DNA of 7,566 nucleotides from Candidatus Woesearchaeota archaeon (GTDB lineage: Archaea > Nanobdellota > Nanobdellia > Woesearchaeales > ARS49): assembly GCA_023261345.1 (NCBI GenBank), contig JAHFPE010000031.1:1-7566 (forward strand). The letters are read 5' to 3'. The position numbers and the translations under genes were made by a program. Under the pieces are notes generated by a model. The model searched no databases. It saw nothing but the letters and a program-made list of their open reading frames with translations, and had not been told where the DNA came from. The first letter of the stretch is position 1. Each line of letters starts with the position of its first letter. Below are positions 1-5,814 of this stretch, one piece after another.

Positions 1-135
1 AGGCATCATAAGGGTGGAAGAGCACTTGGAGAGTTCATGCGGTCTGTGTTCGGTAATGTTTCTACTGGTGGTAAGCAGAGTGGGTATAGGATTTATTATT
101 CTAAAAATTCGCAAGTTCATTTGTCTAGCGACTAG
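1..135 (+). CDS. C-terminal end of an unrecognised protein (partial)
   Basis: Reading frame 1 of the plus strand is open from the window edge to a TAG at 133-135, giving 44 residues. The visible part is rich in Gly, Ser, Arg and Lys, with an early HHKGGRALGEF stretch and a final RIYYSKNSQVHLSSD. I do not recognise a family. Its codon choice (many TCT, GGT, AAG) fits the rest of the window, and the minus strand has stops in every frame here, so a plus-strand gene tail is the best reading. It would be the only plus-strand gene in the window and converges on the 162-518 gene with 26 bases between the stops. The start lies outside the window. A chance open frame of this length remains possible. 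Confidence 0.5.
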   Translation, partial: RHHKGGRALGEFMRSVFGNVSTGGKQSGYRIYYSKNSQVHLSSD

Positions 136-161
136 CTCGATCAGTGAATGTTAAATCATAA

Positions 162-518
162 CTATAATTCGCCAAGTTCGTTATTAACTGTATGTACTAG
201 TCGTATTCCACATCCTGTTTTGAGTAGTGCGGAGAGTATTGCCATATGCTCAAGTCCTCCACCTGAAGTTAGGTCTACTGCAGTTTCTCCAAAGAGTTTG
301 CCGTCGAATTCTTTGATGAGTTGTTGTTGTATGGTTTCAACTGATTGTGTGTCATCAATAATGATTTTTGTAATGTTAGTGTGTTGCGGTTGGTATTTGT
401 CTGCGAAAAATGCAGGCATGATCAGAAATACTGCATCCCAAGAGTTTCCATCAATAAGCTGAAGTACAGGTACCCAAGTTCCTTTTCCAGCGCCAAGACA
501 AGTAACAAGAGAAGTCAT
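162..518 (-). CDS. Small Rossmann-fold protein, CARF-like
   Basis: This is a 118-residue protein. A short strand SLVTCLG (3-9) is followed by a GAGKGTW loop (9-15), a helix, a strand WDAVFLIM (27-34), a strand KIIID (51-55), and the block AVDLTSGGGLEHM (80-92) leading into helix AILSALLKTG and strand GIRLV. A loop after strand 1 plus a D-x-T-S-G loop after strand 4 is the layout of CARF and related nucleotide-sensing Rossmann domains. The basic residue usual near the second loop (as in DLTGGTK) is Gly here, so ligand binding is uncertain. There is no effector domain and no cas gene nearby. The frame stays open upstream to about 599 without an ATG, GTG or TTG, and strand 1 begins right at the ATG, so 518 is chosen. 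It follows the DsbB-like gene by 49 bases; no clear Shine-Dalgarno is seen. Function unknown. Confidence 0.75.
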   Translation of the reverse strand: MTSLVTCLGAGKGTWVPVLQLIDGNSWDAVFLIMPAFFADKYQPQHTNITKIIIDDTQSVETIQQQLIKEFDGKLFGETAVDLTSGGGLEHMAILSALLKTGCGIRLVHTVNNELGEL

Positions 519-567
519 ACTTGCGAGGTTAGCGTTGGTGTTTAAGAGCTTTCTGCCTGATGATTCG

Positions 568-1143
568 TTAAGTGTACTCTGTTTTGATTTTTCTATGTAT
601 CAAGAATGAAACTATTGTAAGACAAAATGCTGTTAGCGCTAGCATTGGTATTGTGATATAGCCAAATGTCATTGTTGGCGTGAATGCGCATGAAGGCCCG
701 CTAAGTGAGCATACGCTAGTTGGTGCTGCAGGAAACAATACTTTGCTGAGCTGTAACCACCAGTGATACAATGCGATGATTCCTCCAATGCTGCTTAAGA
801 GAATTGTGTACTGAAACACATCTTTGCGCTTGAGATAGAGTGCGACACCGAGGATGAATACTTGTGGATACATAAAGATGCGTTGCCACCAGCAAAGGGT
901 GCAAGGGTCCCAGCCAGCCACATGTTCGAAAAATAAACTTCCGAGCATTGCAACGAGAACGACGACAAATGCAAAAGCAACTGTGTTGGAAGAAAGTATT
1001 GTGCAGATTCGTTCATACCAAGTGTTGCAAGGTTGTATTCCTATTTTTGTTCCTATATACAAAAGTCCAAGAAGTGCAATTCCAATTTGGCTTAACAGTG
1101 CAAGACTGGAAAGTCCGAACATTACATTCTCAACAATAGGCAT
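568..1143 (-). CDS. DsbB/BdbC-like disulfide bond formation protein
   Basis: This 191-residue membrane protein belongs to the DsbB/BdbC family, which reoxidises a DsbA-type thiol oxidase and passes electrons to a membrane quinone. The family signature is clear: the first redox pair is in WDPCTLCWWQR (Cys81, Cys84), at the outer end of a membrane helix, and the second pair is Cys145 and Cys152 in VCSLSGPSCAF, followed by the typical FGYITIPMLALTAF helix. The usual four helices lie at about 53-72, 87-103, 112-130 and 160-183. An additional hydrophobic N-terminal helix (about 8-31) precedes them, so the protein is longer than a minimal BdbC. It starts 48 bases after purD; GGTGA sits six bases before the ATG. 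No DsbA or VKOR partner is present in the window. Confidence 0.9.
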   Translation of the reverse strand: MPIVENVMFGLSSLALLSQIGIALLGLLYIGTKIGIQPCNTWYERICTILSSNTVAFAFVVVLVAMLGSLFFEHVAGWDPCTLCWWQRIFMYPQVFILGVALYLKRKDVFQYTILLSSIGGIIALYHWWLQLSKVLFPAAPTSVCSLSGPSCAFTPTMTFGYITIPMLALTAFCLTIVSFLIHRKIKTEYT

Positions 1144-1149
1144 GTTTAT

Positions 1150-1186
1150 TCACCAAGACGTTTAGAATATATTTTGCTTATAAGGT
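1150..1186 (-). promoter_or_regulatory. Putative promoter and RBS of the DsbB-like gene
   Basis: The 48-base spacer between purD and the DsbB-like gene holds two AT-rich boxes on the minus strand, CTTATAAG (about 1177-1184) and AATATATTC (about 1165-1173), followed by GGTGA (1150-1154) six bases before the ATG at 1143. GGTGA matches the archaeal anti-Shine-Dalgarno sequence. Which TATA-like box is used cannot be told: the nearer one is about 26 bases from the ATG and would give a leaderless message, while the farther one would start transcription near the GGTGA. Confidence 0.45.
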
Positions 1187-1191
1187 TTGCC

Positions 1192-2520
1192 CTAGATCGA
1201 ACCAATATCTTTTCTGTATGCAAACCCGCCTTCAATCTTGAGTGCGTTCACCGCTTTGTAAGCTGCCTCTTGCGCGTTCGCATAATTGAGGTTTGAGTCG
1301 CCAAGATCTGAGGAAAGAGCAGTCACGCCCAAAACTCTTCCACCATTTGTTAAGATCTTTTCTTTATCTCGTTTCGTTCCTGCATGAAAGACTTTAGTTC
1401 CTGGTTGAGAATCAGTTGTTTCAAGTCCAAAGATAGGTAATCCGTTTGTGATGTTTGAACTTGGATATCCTTTTGAAGCAAGTACAACGCACACAGCAGC
1501 CCCTGAGTTATATTCAATTACTGCTTCATTGACTTTTCCTTTGAGTGCTAGCATGATGGGTTCGTACAAGCTTGTTTTTAGTAGCATGGCGAGTACTTGA
1601 GTTTCAGGATCTCCGAGGCGACAATTAAACTCAAGGACTTTGGGACCTTGCTTTGTCATCATCATTCCTGCGTATATGAAACCAACGTAGGGACATCTTT
1701 CTTGATTCATGTACTGCACAGTAGGGGTGAGAATTTCTCTTCCGATATTTTCGATGAGTTCTCGCGATACAAAAGGAACTGGTCCATACGCTCCCATTCC
1801 GCCAGTATTAGGTCCGTTATTGCCATCAAGCAAACGTTTGTGATCCTGAACTGCAATTTCAAGAGGAAGAACATGGGTTCCATCAGAGAGTCCGAAAATA
1901 CTAAATTCAGGTCCTTGCAAGCGTTCTGATATCAAGACTTGTTCCCCAAACTCTTTAACGTGCTCTTCAAGTTCACTTTGTGCTTGCTCGTTTGTCGTGC
2001 AAACGCGAACGCCTTTGCCTCCTGCTAATCCTTTTGCTTTAATGACAACTCCGGGGGCTGCTTGTGGAAGTGCGGTTATTGAATCAATTGCACGTAGAGC
2101 TTCTTCCGCAGTGTAACATTTGAACCCTCTTGCTTGTGGAATTCTTGTTGCGTTCATGATGTCGTATGAACGAAACTTGTCAGACTCGAGTTCAGCCGCA
2201 CATGCTGTGGGACCGAAAATGTTAGGAAAATTATTGGCTTGGAAAAAGTTCACAATTCCACGTGCGAGTGGAGTTTCAGGTCCTACAACGACAAGATCAA
2301 TATGTTCGCAGATTGCATACTCTAAGATTTTTAGGTGATTTTCAGCTTTTGTTGGATCGATCGCAACATTTTTTCCCCATGGGTGTTCTGCTGTGCCTCC
2401 GTTTCCTGGCATGAAATGAATTCTTGACCACCCTTCAGGATTTCCATCGTTGTAGTCTTTCAAATTCCATCCAAGTGCATGCTCTCGACCACCACTGCCA
2501 AGCACGAGTATGTTTTTCAT
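1192..2520 (-). CDS. purD: Phosphoribosylamine--glycine ligase (GAR synthetase)
   Basis: PurD joins glycine to 5-phosphoribosylamine with ATP hydrolysis, the second step of de novo purine synthesis, in the cytoplasm. The 442-residue protein is full length. The N-terminal domain has VLGSGGREHALGW (6-18), MPGNGGTAE (37-45) and VVVGPETPL (77-85). The ATP-grasp domain has SDKFRSYDIM (113-122), GVVIKAKGLAGGKGVRV (157-173), the PurD hallmark NNGPNTGGMGAYGP (234-247) and the metal-binding LEFNCRLGDPETQ (296-308). A C-terminal domain follows through GGRVLGVTA. The ATG shares bases with the TGA of the upstream RPA gene (ATGA, 2517-2520), so the two are very likely cotranscribed and translationally coupled. 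No other purine gene is in view. Confidence 0.97.
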   Translation of the reverse strand: MKNILVLGSGGREHALGWNLKDYNDGNPEGWSRIHFMPGNGGTAEHPWGKNVAIDPTKAENHLKILEYAICEHIDLVVVGPETPLARGIVNFFQANNFPNIFGPTACAAELESDKFRSYDIMNATRIPQARGFKCYTAEEALRAIDSITALPQAAPGVVIKAKGLAGGKGVRVCTTNEQAQSELEEHVKEFGEQVLISERLQGPEFSIFGLSDGTHVLPLEIAVQDHKRLLDGNNGPNTGGMGAYGPVPFVSRELIENIGREILTPTVQYMNQERCPYVGFIYAGMMMTKQGPKVLEFNCRLGDPETQVLAMLLKTSLYEPIMLALKGKVNEAVIEYNSGAAVCVVLASKGYPSSNITNGLPIFGLETTDSQPGTKVFHAGTKRDKEKILTNGGRVLGVTALSSDLGDSNLNYANAQEAAYKAVNALKIEGGFAYRKDIGSI

Positions 2521-3605
2521 TGAATGCGTTCTTCAATTGGTTCGATTGTGGGTTCTGAAACGTTAGTTCTCGGTAGAGTTGTTGGAGTTGGCGGTGTATA
2601 CACAGGTCCACTCGTAGAGTTGCTGGATTGCGTTTCTAATCGTGCGAGTTCTTCTTTTGCGCTCGCAGGAAAGACGAGTTGTACAACAATTTCGAGCCGT
2701 TGGAAATAGTCATTCTTTTTGACTCTGCCTATGAGTTTGTATTGTTCGCCTAAAAGTCTTGTTTTTACGTCTTCGAATGTAGCAGGGTTGAGACGGAATG
2801 TTTGTAATTGTTCATTGCCGCAATTGAGAAGTTTCATTGCTTGATTTTTGAAGAACACGCACCGCATGTTATCAGTGCCGTCATCAAGTACAATGTTAAG
2901 GATCGTGTTATGTTCTGGGCTTACAACGTTGTGTTCTGCGCAGGTAAAGGTTCCATTTTCTTCTGTAACTCGTTTGTTGCATTGTGGGCACACTGGATAG
3001 AATTTGAGGTCAAACACTTGTACGACTGTTCCAAGTACTTCCACATTATCGTCCTGTTCTGTTAATTCTTTCATGCTTTTTCTTTGGCTGCTTACTTTTC
3101 GTTGTATCTCGCCAACAATTACGCCAGGTGGGTTGAGTTGTATTTTTGTTTGTTCGTTGCAGTGTAGTTCTTTTCGTCCGTTGTTGTCTCTGCAGTACGC
3201 GCCTACAATGCGAATTGTTGTGTCTGGTTTGAGTGTTCGAATGGTGTCTGCAATTTGTCCCCAGCAAACAACTCGAATCGTGCCTGTTTCATCTCCAATT
3301 AGCATGCTTGCTACTTTTGACATTGTCCCGTCTGCTCGTGCAAATTCGCGTACTTCGTATGCTTCGATTACTTTTGCTGCGTTTTCTATGCCGCGCATTC
3401 CGGTATAAATGTCCTTTATTTTTCCTGTTTGATCAAGAAGGCGTATTCCCAGTTCTGATGCAACAATGTTTGCGGCTCCTTCTTTGCTCACAAGGCCAGA
3501 GAGTTGCTCGAGTTTTGAATTGATGCGTGCTTCAACTTGTTCTGCCGTCATTCCAGTTTTTTGTTGTATTCGAGAAAGAATATCTGGATATGGAATGCGA
3601 ATCAT
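2517..3605 (-). CDS. rpa: Archaeal replication protein A (RPA), ssDNA-binding
   Basis: RPA coats single-stranded DNA in replication, repair and recombination. The 362-residue product begins with a helical segment containing LSGLVSKEGAANIVASELG (35-53), typical of archaeal RPA. An OB fold follows (about 66-155; VIEAYEVREFARADGTMSKV, then DETGTIRVVCWG). A second region carries a zinc knuckle: Cys206-x2-Cys209 and Cys222-x2-His225, then NIVLDDGTDNMRCVFF. A Ser/Thr/Pro-rich tail (about 325-362) ends in acidic EPIEERIQ. An ATG at 3647 would add 14 residues, but a TATA-like box lies between it and the ATG at 3605, and family members start as MIRIPYPDIL does, so 3605 is chosen. The stop overlaps the purD start by four bases. 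Confidence 0.93.
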   Translation of the reverse strand: MIRIPYPDILSRIQQKTGMTAEQVEARINSKLEQLSGLVSKEGAANIVASELGIRLLDQTGKIKDIYTGMRGIENAAKVIEAYEVREFARADGTMSKVASMLIGDETGTIRVVCWGQIADTIRTLKPDTTIRIVGAYCRDNNGRKELHCNEQTKIQLNPPGVIVGEIQRKVSSQRKSMKELTEQDDNVEVLGTVVQVFDLKFYPVCPQCNKRVTEENGTFTCAEHNVVSPEHNTILNIVLDDGTDNMRCVFFKNQAMKLLNCGNEQLQTFRLNPATFEDVKTRLLGEQYKLIGRVKKNDYFQRLEIVVQLVFPASAKEELARLETQSSNSTSGPVYTPPTPTTLPRTNVSEPTIEPIEERIQ

Positions 3606-3629
3606 ATACGTTCTCGAGAAAGGAAGAGG

Positions 3630-3637
3630 TATAAAAA
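3630..3637 (-). promoter_or_regulatory. TATA box of the RPA-purD operon
   Basis: TTTTTATA on the minus strand is centred about 28 bases before the RPA ATG at 3605. This is the archaeal TATA-to-start-site distance, so transcription would begin at or next to the ATG, giving a leaderless mRNA. No Shine-Dalgarno is seen in between. The position argues against translation starting at 3647. Confidence 0.65.
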
Positions 3638-3652
3638 GCTTGGGCAAGATAA

Positions 3653-3666
3653 GGCTCTGTAGAAAA
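3653..3666 (+). repeat. 14-mer GGCTCTGTAGAAAA, copy 1
   Basis: An exact second copy lies at 6512-6525 in the same orientation; neither lies in a gene. Both are in the gaps that carry the GTC-rich element. The sequence resembles, from memory, the GGxTCTGTTGCAAA type of terminal repeat seen in IS6-family insertion sequences, but that likeness is loose. Possibly a terminus of a decayed mobile element. Confidence 0.5.
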
Positions 3667-3700
3667 GTACTTTGCCGCTTTTTTGAAGATATTTCTTGCT

Positions 3701-3723
3701 ATTACAAAAGGCAGAATTGTAAT
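3701..3723. repeat. Inverted repeat ATTACAA-N9-TTGTAAT
   Basis: A perfect 7-bp inverted repeat (3701-3707 and 3717-3723) with a 9-base spacer lies about 65 bases upstream of the RPA TATA box. It could be a protein-binding site or, on the plus strand, a hairpin followed eight bases later by a T9 run (3732-3740), resembling a terminator. The sequence alone does not decide. Confidence 0.35.
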
Positions 3724-3746
3724 CAGGTAACTTTTTTTTTCCCCAC

Positions 3747-3774
3747 AAAGAAAAAGTTGAATAAAAAGAAAAAA
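3747..3774 (-). terminator. Possible T-rich terminator downstream of tatD
   Basis: On the minus strand this stretch reads as clustered runs of five to six T, about 200 bases after the tatD stop and about 110 bases before the RPA TATA box. Archaeal transcription often ends in such T-rich tracts without a hairpin. The distance from tatD makes the assignment tentative. Confidence 0.3.
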
Positions 3775-3837
3775 CGTTCGGTCACCGCGAATAATACTGA
3801 ATCTCAGCCACGTTTTTTTTTGGGGGCAGGAGTTCAT

Positions 3838-3945
3838 CGTCGTAGTGAAAGTCGTCGTCGTGAGAGTCATTGTGAGAGTCGTCGTAGTTGTGAGGGGGGT
3901 TTGTCAGGGGATGCTTCCCTTCGCTTGAACGTTCGTTGCTAGTTG
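3838..3945 (+). repeat. GTC-rich repeat element, copy A
   Basis: Irregular units of the type GTC-(GTC)n-GT-GAGA run from 3838 to about 3893, then a G6 run (3894-3899), CTTCCC (3914-3919) and GCTAGTTG (3938-3945). A related copy lies on the opposite strand at 6661-6785. The two share GTGAGAGTCGTCGTAGT (here 3872-3888) and CGTCGTAGTGAA (here 3838-3849), and in both exactly 38 bases separate G6 from GCTAGTTG. A T6 run (3964-3969) follows on the same strand. The unit lengths are multiples of three and the frame would encode an Arg/Ser/Glu-rich peptide ending GGLSG plus 10 residues, but there is no convincing start codon. It could be a small RNA, a relic reading frame or part of a mobile element. 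Confidence 0.6.
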
Positions 3946-3971
3946 TAATTAGGCATTTTCTCGTTTTTTGA

Positions 3972-4760
3972 TTAACGAGATTCTTTATGACTTGAAAATA
4001 TTCGTTGATAGTTCATCCAAAGTATGTTGGCTGTTTCTTCTGGCGTGAGTTTTTTAGTCTTTGCAATTTCGTTGATACTCTCGAGCACGTTTACCGGTTC
4101 GTTTCTCTCATTTTTGAGAGGTCCTAAGTATGGAGCGTCTGTCTCGGTGAGTAATTGACTGATGTTAACTTGCGCTACAAGTTCTTGAAAGTGTTTGAGT
4201 CTCGTAATGATTGGAGGAATTGAGAACGTGAGGTTCATGTCTGCTGCTCGAGTAATTAGTTTTTTATTTGCGCTAAAGCAATGAAGCACTGCATATTTCA
4301 CGTTGCTTGTTTGTAATGATTCCAGCACGTCTTGTTCTGCGTTTCTTGAGTGGATAATGAGTGGTTTCTTGATTTTTTCTGATAGTTGAATCACGCGTGC
4401 AAATGTTTGTTTCTGTTGTTTTTTATCAGATTCAGTTCGTGTCCATTTGTAATCCATCCCTACTTCACCTATTGCGATGATTTCGTTGCGGTGCTGTTCA
4501 ATCATTTCAAGAAGAACGTTCGCTTGTGCTGTTGTAAGTGTTTTTGGTACTTTTTCTTCAGTGATTGGGTAGAGACCGAGTGCGGGTTTGATGATAGGAA
4601 ATTTTTTTGATAGTGCGAGCGTAATCCTGTTTGATTCTTGTGTTGTTCCATTTTCTATGATTACACGCACTCCAGTTTGCTCTGCGCGTTTGATTACTTC
4701 AGCAAGATCGTTCTCGAATTGTGTGCTGTGCAAATGACAGTGCACATCGGCGAGGAGCAT
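3972..4760 (-). CDS. tatD: TatD-family metal-dependent deoxyribonuclease
   Basis: TatD proteins are TIM-barrel, divalent-metal hydrolases with DNase activity implicated in DNA repair and degradation. At 262 residues this is normal length. Metal ligands are visible in order: DVHCHLH with His7 and His9, IGEVGMD with Glu99, IIHSRN with His137, LHCFSA with His160 and TETDAPYL with Asp208. The common GxHP motif near strand 2 is GLYP here (Tyr64 in place of His). The ATG leads directly into the first barrel strand, supporting this start; CTTTTAAG (4783-4790) is centred about 26 bases upstream and may drive a leaderless message. It follows the antiporter gene by 37 bases, so shared transcription is equally possible. 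The last codons form part of a 7-bp hairpin stem. Confidence 0.93.
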   Translation of the reverse strand: MLLADVHCHLHSTQFENDLAEVIKRAEQTGVRVIIENGTTQESNRITLALSKKFPIIKPALGLYPITEEKVPKTLTTAQANVLLEMIEQHRNEIIAIGEVGMDYKWTRTESDKKQQKQTFARVIQLSEKIKKPLIIHSRNAEQDVLESLQTSNVKYAVLHCFSANKKLITRAADMNLTFSIPPIITRLKHFQELVAQVNISQLLTETDAPYLGPLKNERNEPVNVLESINEIAKTKKLTPEETANILWMNYQRIFSSHKESR

Positions 4761-4782
4761 CTCAATTTGAAAAAGGTGTTTG

Positions 4783-4790
4783 CTTAAAAG
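4783..4790 (-). promoter_or_regulatory. Possible TATA-like box before tatD
   Basis: CTTTTAAG on the minus strand is centred about 26 bases before the tatD ATG, inside the 37-base spacer after the antiporter gene. The position fits a leaderless archaeal promoter, but the sequence is a weak match to a TATA box. Confidence 0.35.
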
Positions 4791-4797
4791 AGTTTTG

Positions 4798-5742
4798 TTA
4801 GGTTACTTTTGCTATTTCAATAAGTAGCCATGCTGCGTACATACCAAGCAGCAAGAGTCCATGTCTTCGGGTAACTTTTTTTTTGTGAATGAAGTAAAGA
4901 AGAACTGCAAGTGAGGCGATGAGCCAAATTGCCGCATTTCCAACTGCTGATAAATCAACTTTAATTGGTTGTATCAGTGCGACCATACCAAAGAAAAGCA
5001 AAAATTCGAGAATTGTGCTACCGAGTGCATCTCCAAGTCCAATTGCGTAGTGTCCTGCCATGAGACTGCGTATTTCTACTGCAAAATCAGGAACAGCGCC
5101 ACTGATGCCAATAATTGTGAGGGCAACAAAGTACAGTGGTATTCCAAACGCAGTTGCAAGTTCAGAGCTGCTGTACACAAGCCACCTTCCAGCAAGGATA
5201 ATTGAGATAAGGCTTCCCGCAAAAATTGCCATGTCTTTCCAGAGCAATTTAATCGGAACGTCTTTTTTGATTTTTCCAAGTGATTGTTCTTTAGTGAGCA
5301 GTTCTCGAACATACACTGCAAATGCGCCAATGAGTACAATTCCATCAAGTCTGCTAAGTTGTCCATCTAGGCCTAACAGAAGTGGTAGTGTGAGGAGAAA
5401 GAATAATGCGAGTTTGTTGTTTTCAAGAAGTTCACACGTGAGTGTAAGCTTTCGTCCAACAACAATGAGAGTGCCTGTGAGAAGTGCGATGTGCACCATG
5501 TTGCTTCCAAGTATTGTTCCGAACATTGCGTTCGTATCACTTAGTTGAAGACCAGTTAGCGCTCCTATGATTTCAGGAAGGCTTGCAGCACTTGCGACAA
5601 TTAAGAGTCCGATGAGGGAGTCGCTAAGCCCGAATTTTCGTGCATAGTCGCTAATTGCGCCAATGAGAAGGTCTGCTGCGTAAAGTATAACGCAAATTGA
5701 TGACACAAGAACTGCAGAGTGAAAGACAATCTGATCAAGCAT
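4798..5742 (-). CDS. Cation/Ca2+ antiporter (CaCA) family membrane protein
   Basis: Proteins of the CaCA superfamily exchange Ca2+ or other cations for Na+ or H+ across the membrane through two inverted alpha-repeats. This 314-residue protein has about ten hydrophobic helices and the expected duplication. Repeat 1 reads ASAASLPEIIGALTG (50-64) with Glu57, then TILGSNMVHIALL with Asn81. Repeat 2 reads ISGAVPDFAVEIRSLMAGH (213-231) with Asp219 in the place of the usual Glu, then GDALGSTI with Thr243 where an acidic or Asn residue is usual. The GTS of the GTSLPE motif is AAS in repeat 1 and SGA in repeat 2. The fold is clear, but the ion site is altered, so the transported ion may differ from Ca2+. 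It ends 37 bases before tatD. Confidence 0.88.
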   Translation of the reverse strand: MLDQIVFHSAVLVSSICVILYAADLLIGAISDYARKFGLSDSLIGLLIVASAASLPEIIGALTGLQLSDTNAMFGTILGSNMVHIALLTGTLIVVGRKLTLTCELLENNKLALFFLLTLPLLLGLDGQLSRLDGIVLIGAFAVYVRELLTKEQSLGKIKKDVPIKLLWKDMAIFAGSLISIILAGRWLVYSSSELATAFGIPLYFVALTIIGISGAVPDFAVEIRSLMAGHYAIGLGDALGSTILEFLLFFGMVALIQPIKVDLSAVGNAAIWLIASLAVLLYFIHKKKVTRRHGLLLLGMYAAWLLIEIAKVT

Positions 5743-5780
5743 GAATAAACATTACAGGTGATGCATTTAATTGTTTTGAA

Positions 5781-5812
5781 GAAAGAATAAGAAGAAAAAC
5801 AAAAAAAAGACG
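5781..5812 (-). terminator. T-tract terminator after the tandem-repeat protein
   Basis: Immediately after the TAA at 5815-5817 the minus strand runs into T8 (5801-5808), then T5 and further pyrimidine-rich sequence, with no hairpin. This is the classic archaeal oligo-T terminator and separates the small protein from the antiporter gene, whose own start is at 5742. Confidence 0.65.
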
Positions 5813-5814
5813 GA

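Larger units (their letters stand above)
3606..3971. other. 366-base gene-free gap between tatD and RPA
   Basis: This gap holds the RPA promoter (3630-3637), the 14-mer GGCTCTGTAGAAAA (3653-3666), a 7-bp inverted repeat (3701-3723), two T9 runs on the plus strand (3732-3740 and 3813-3821), an A-rich stretch (about 3747-3774) and a GTC-rich repeat element (3838-3945). A plus-strand frame is open through part of it, but it runs antisense into RPA and has no start of its own within the gap. I see no convincing protein gene. Confidence 0.7.

Noticed and set aside
148..462. Plus-strand open frame opposite the CARF-like gene
   Set aside because: The minus-strand product has a clear Rossmann-type layout; the plus-strand translation is Ser/Cys-rich and without recognisable structure.
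1597..2338. Plus-strand open frames opposite purD
   Set aside because: They lie antisense to a complete, well-conserved PurD and show no protein-like pattern.
3532..3870. Minus-strand open frame of 112 codons over the RPA promoter
   Set aside because: It runs through the TATA box and into the RPA N-terminus in another frame, and its sequence is Thr- and Phe-rich with no family resemblance.
3838..3893. CRISPR array, suggested by repeated GTC/GAGAGTC units
   Set aside because: Units are only 12-18 bases long with no unique spacers between them, and no cas genes are present.
3466..3942. Plus-strand open frame of 158 codons running into copy A
   Set aside because: Most of it lies antisense to RPA and its promoter, the translation is low-complexity (poly-Lys/Phe from A and T runs), and its ATG lies inside RPA. 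Only the last part, the GTC element, is of interest.
3959..3980. Hairpin TCTCGTT-N8-AACGAGA at the tatD stop as a terminator
   Set aside because: The stem is perfect, but on the minus strand it is followed by A-rich, not T-rich, sequence and it includes the tatD stop codon; on the plus strand no T-run follows directly.
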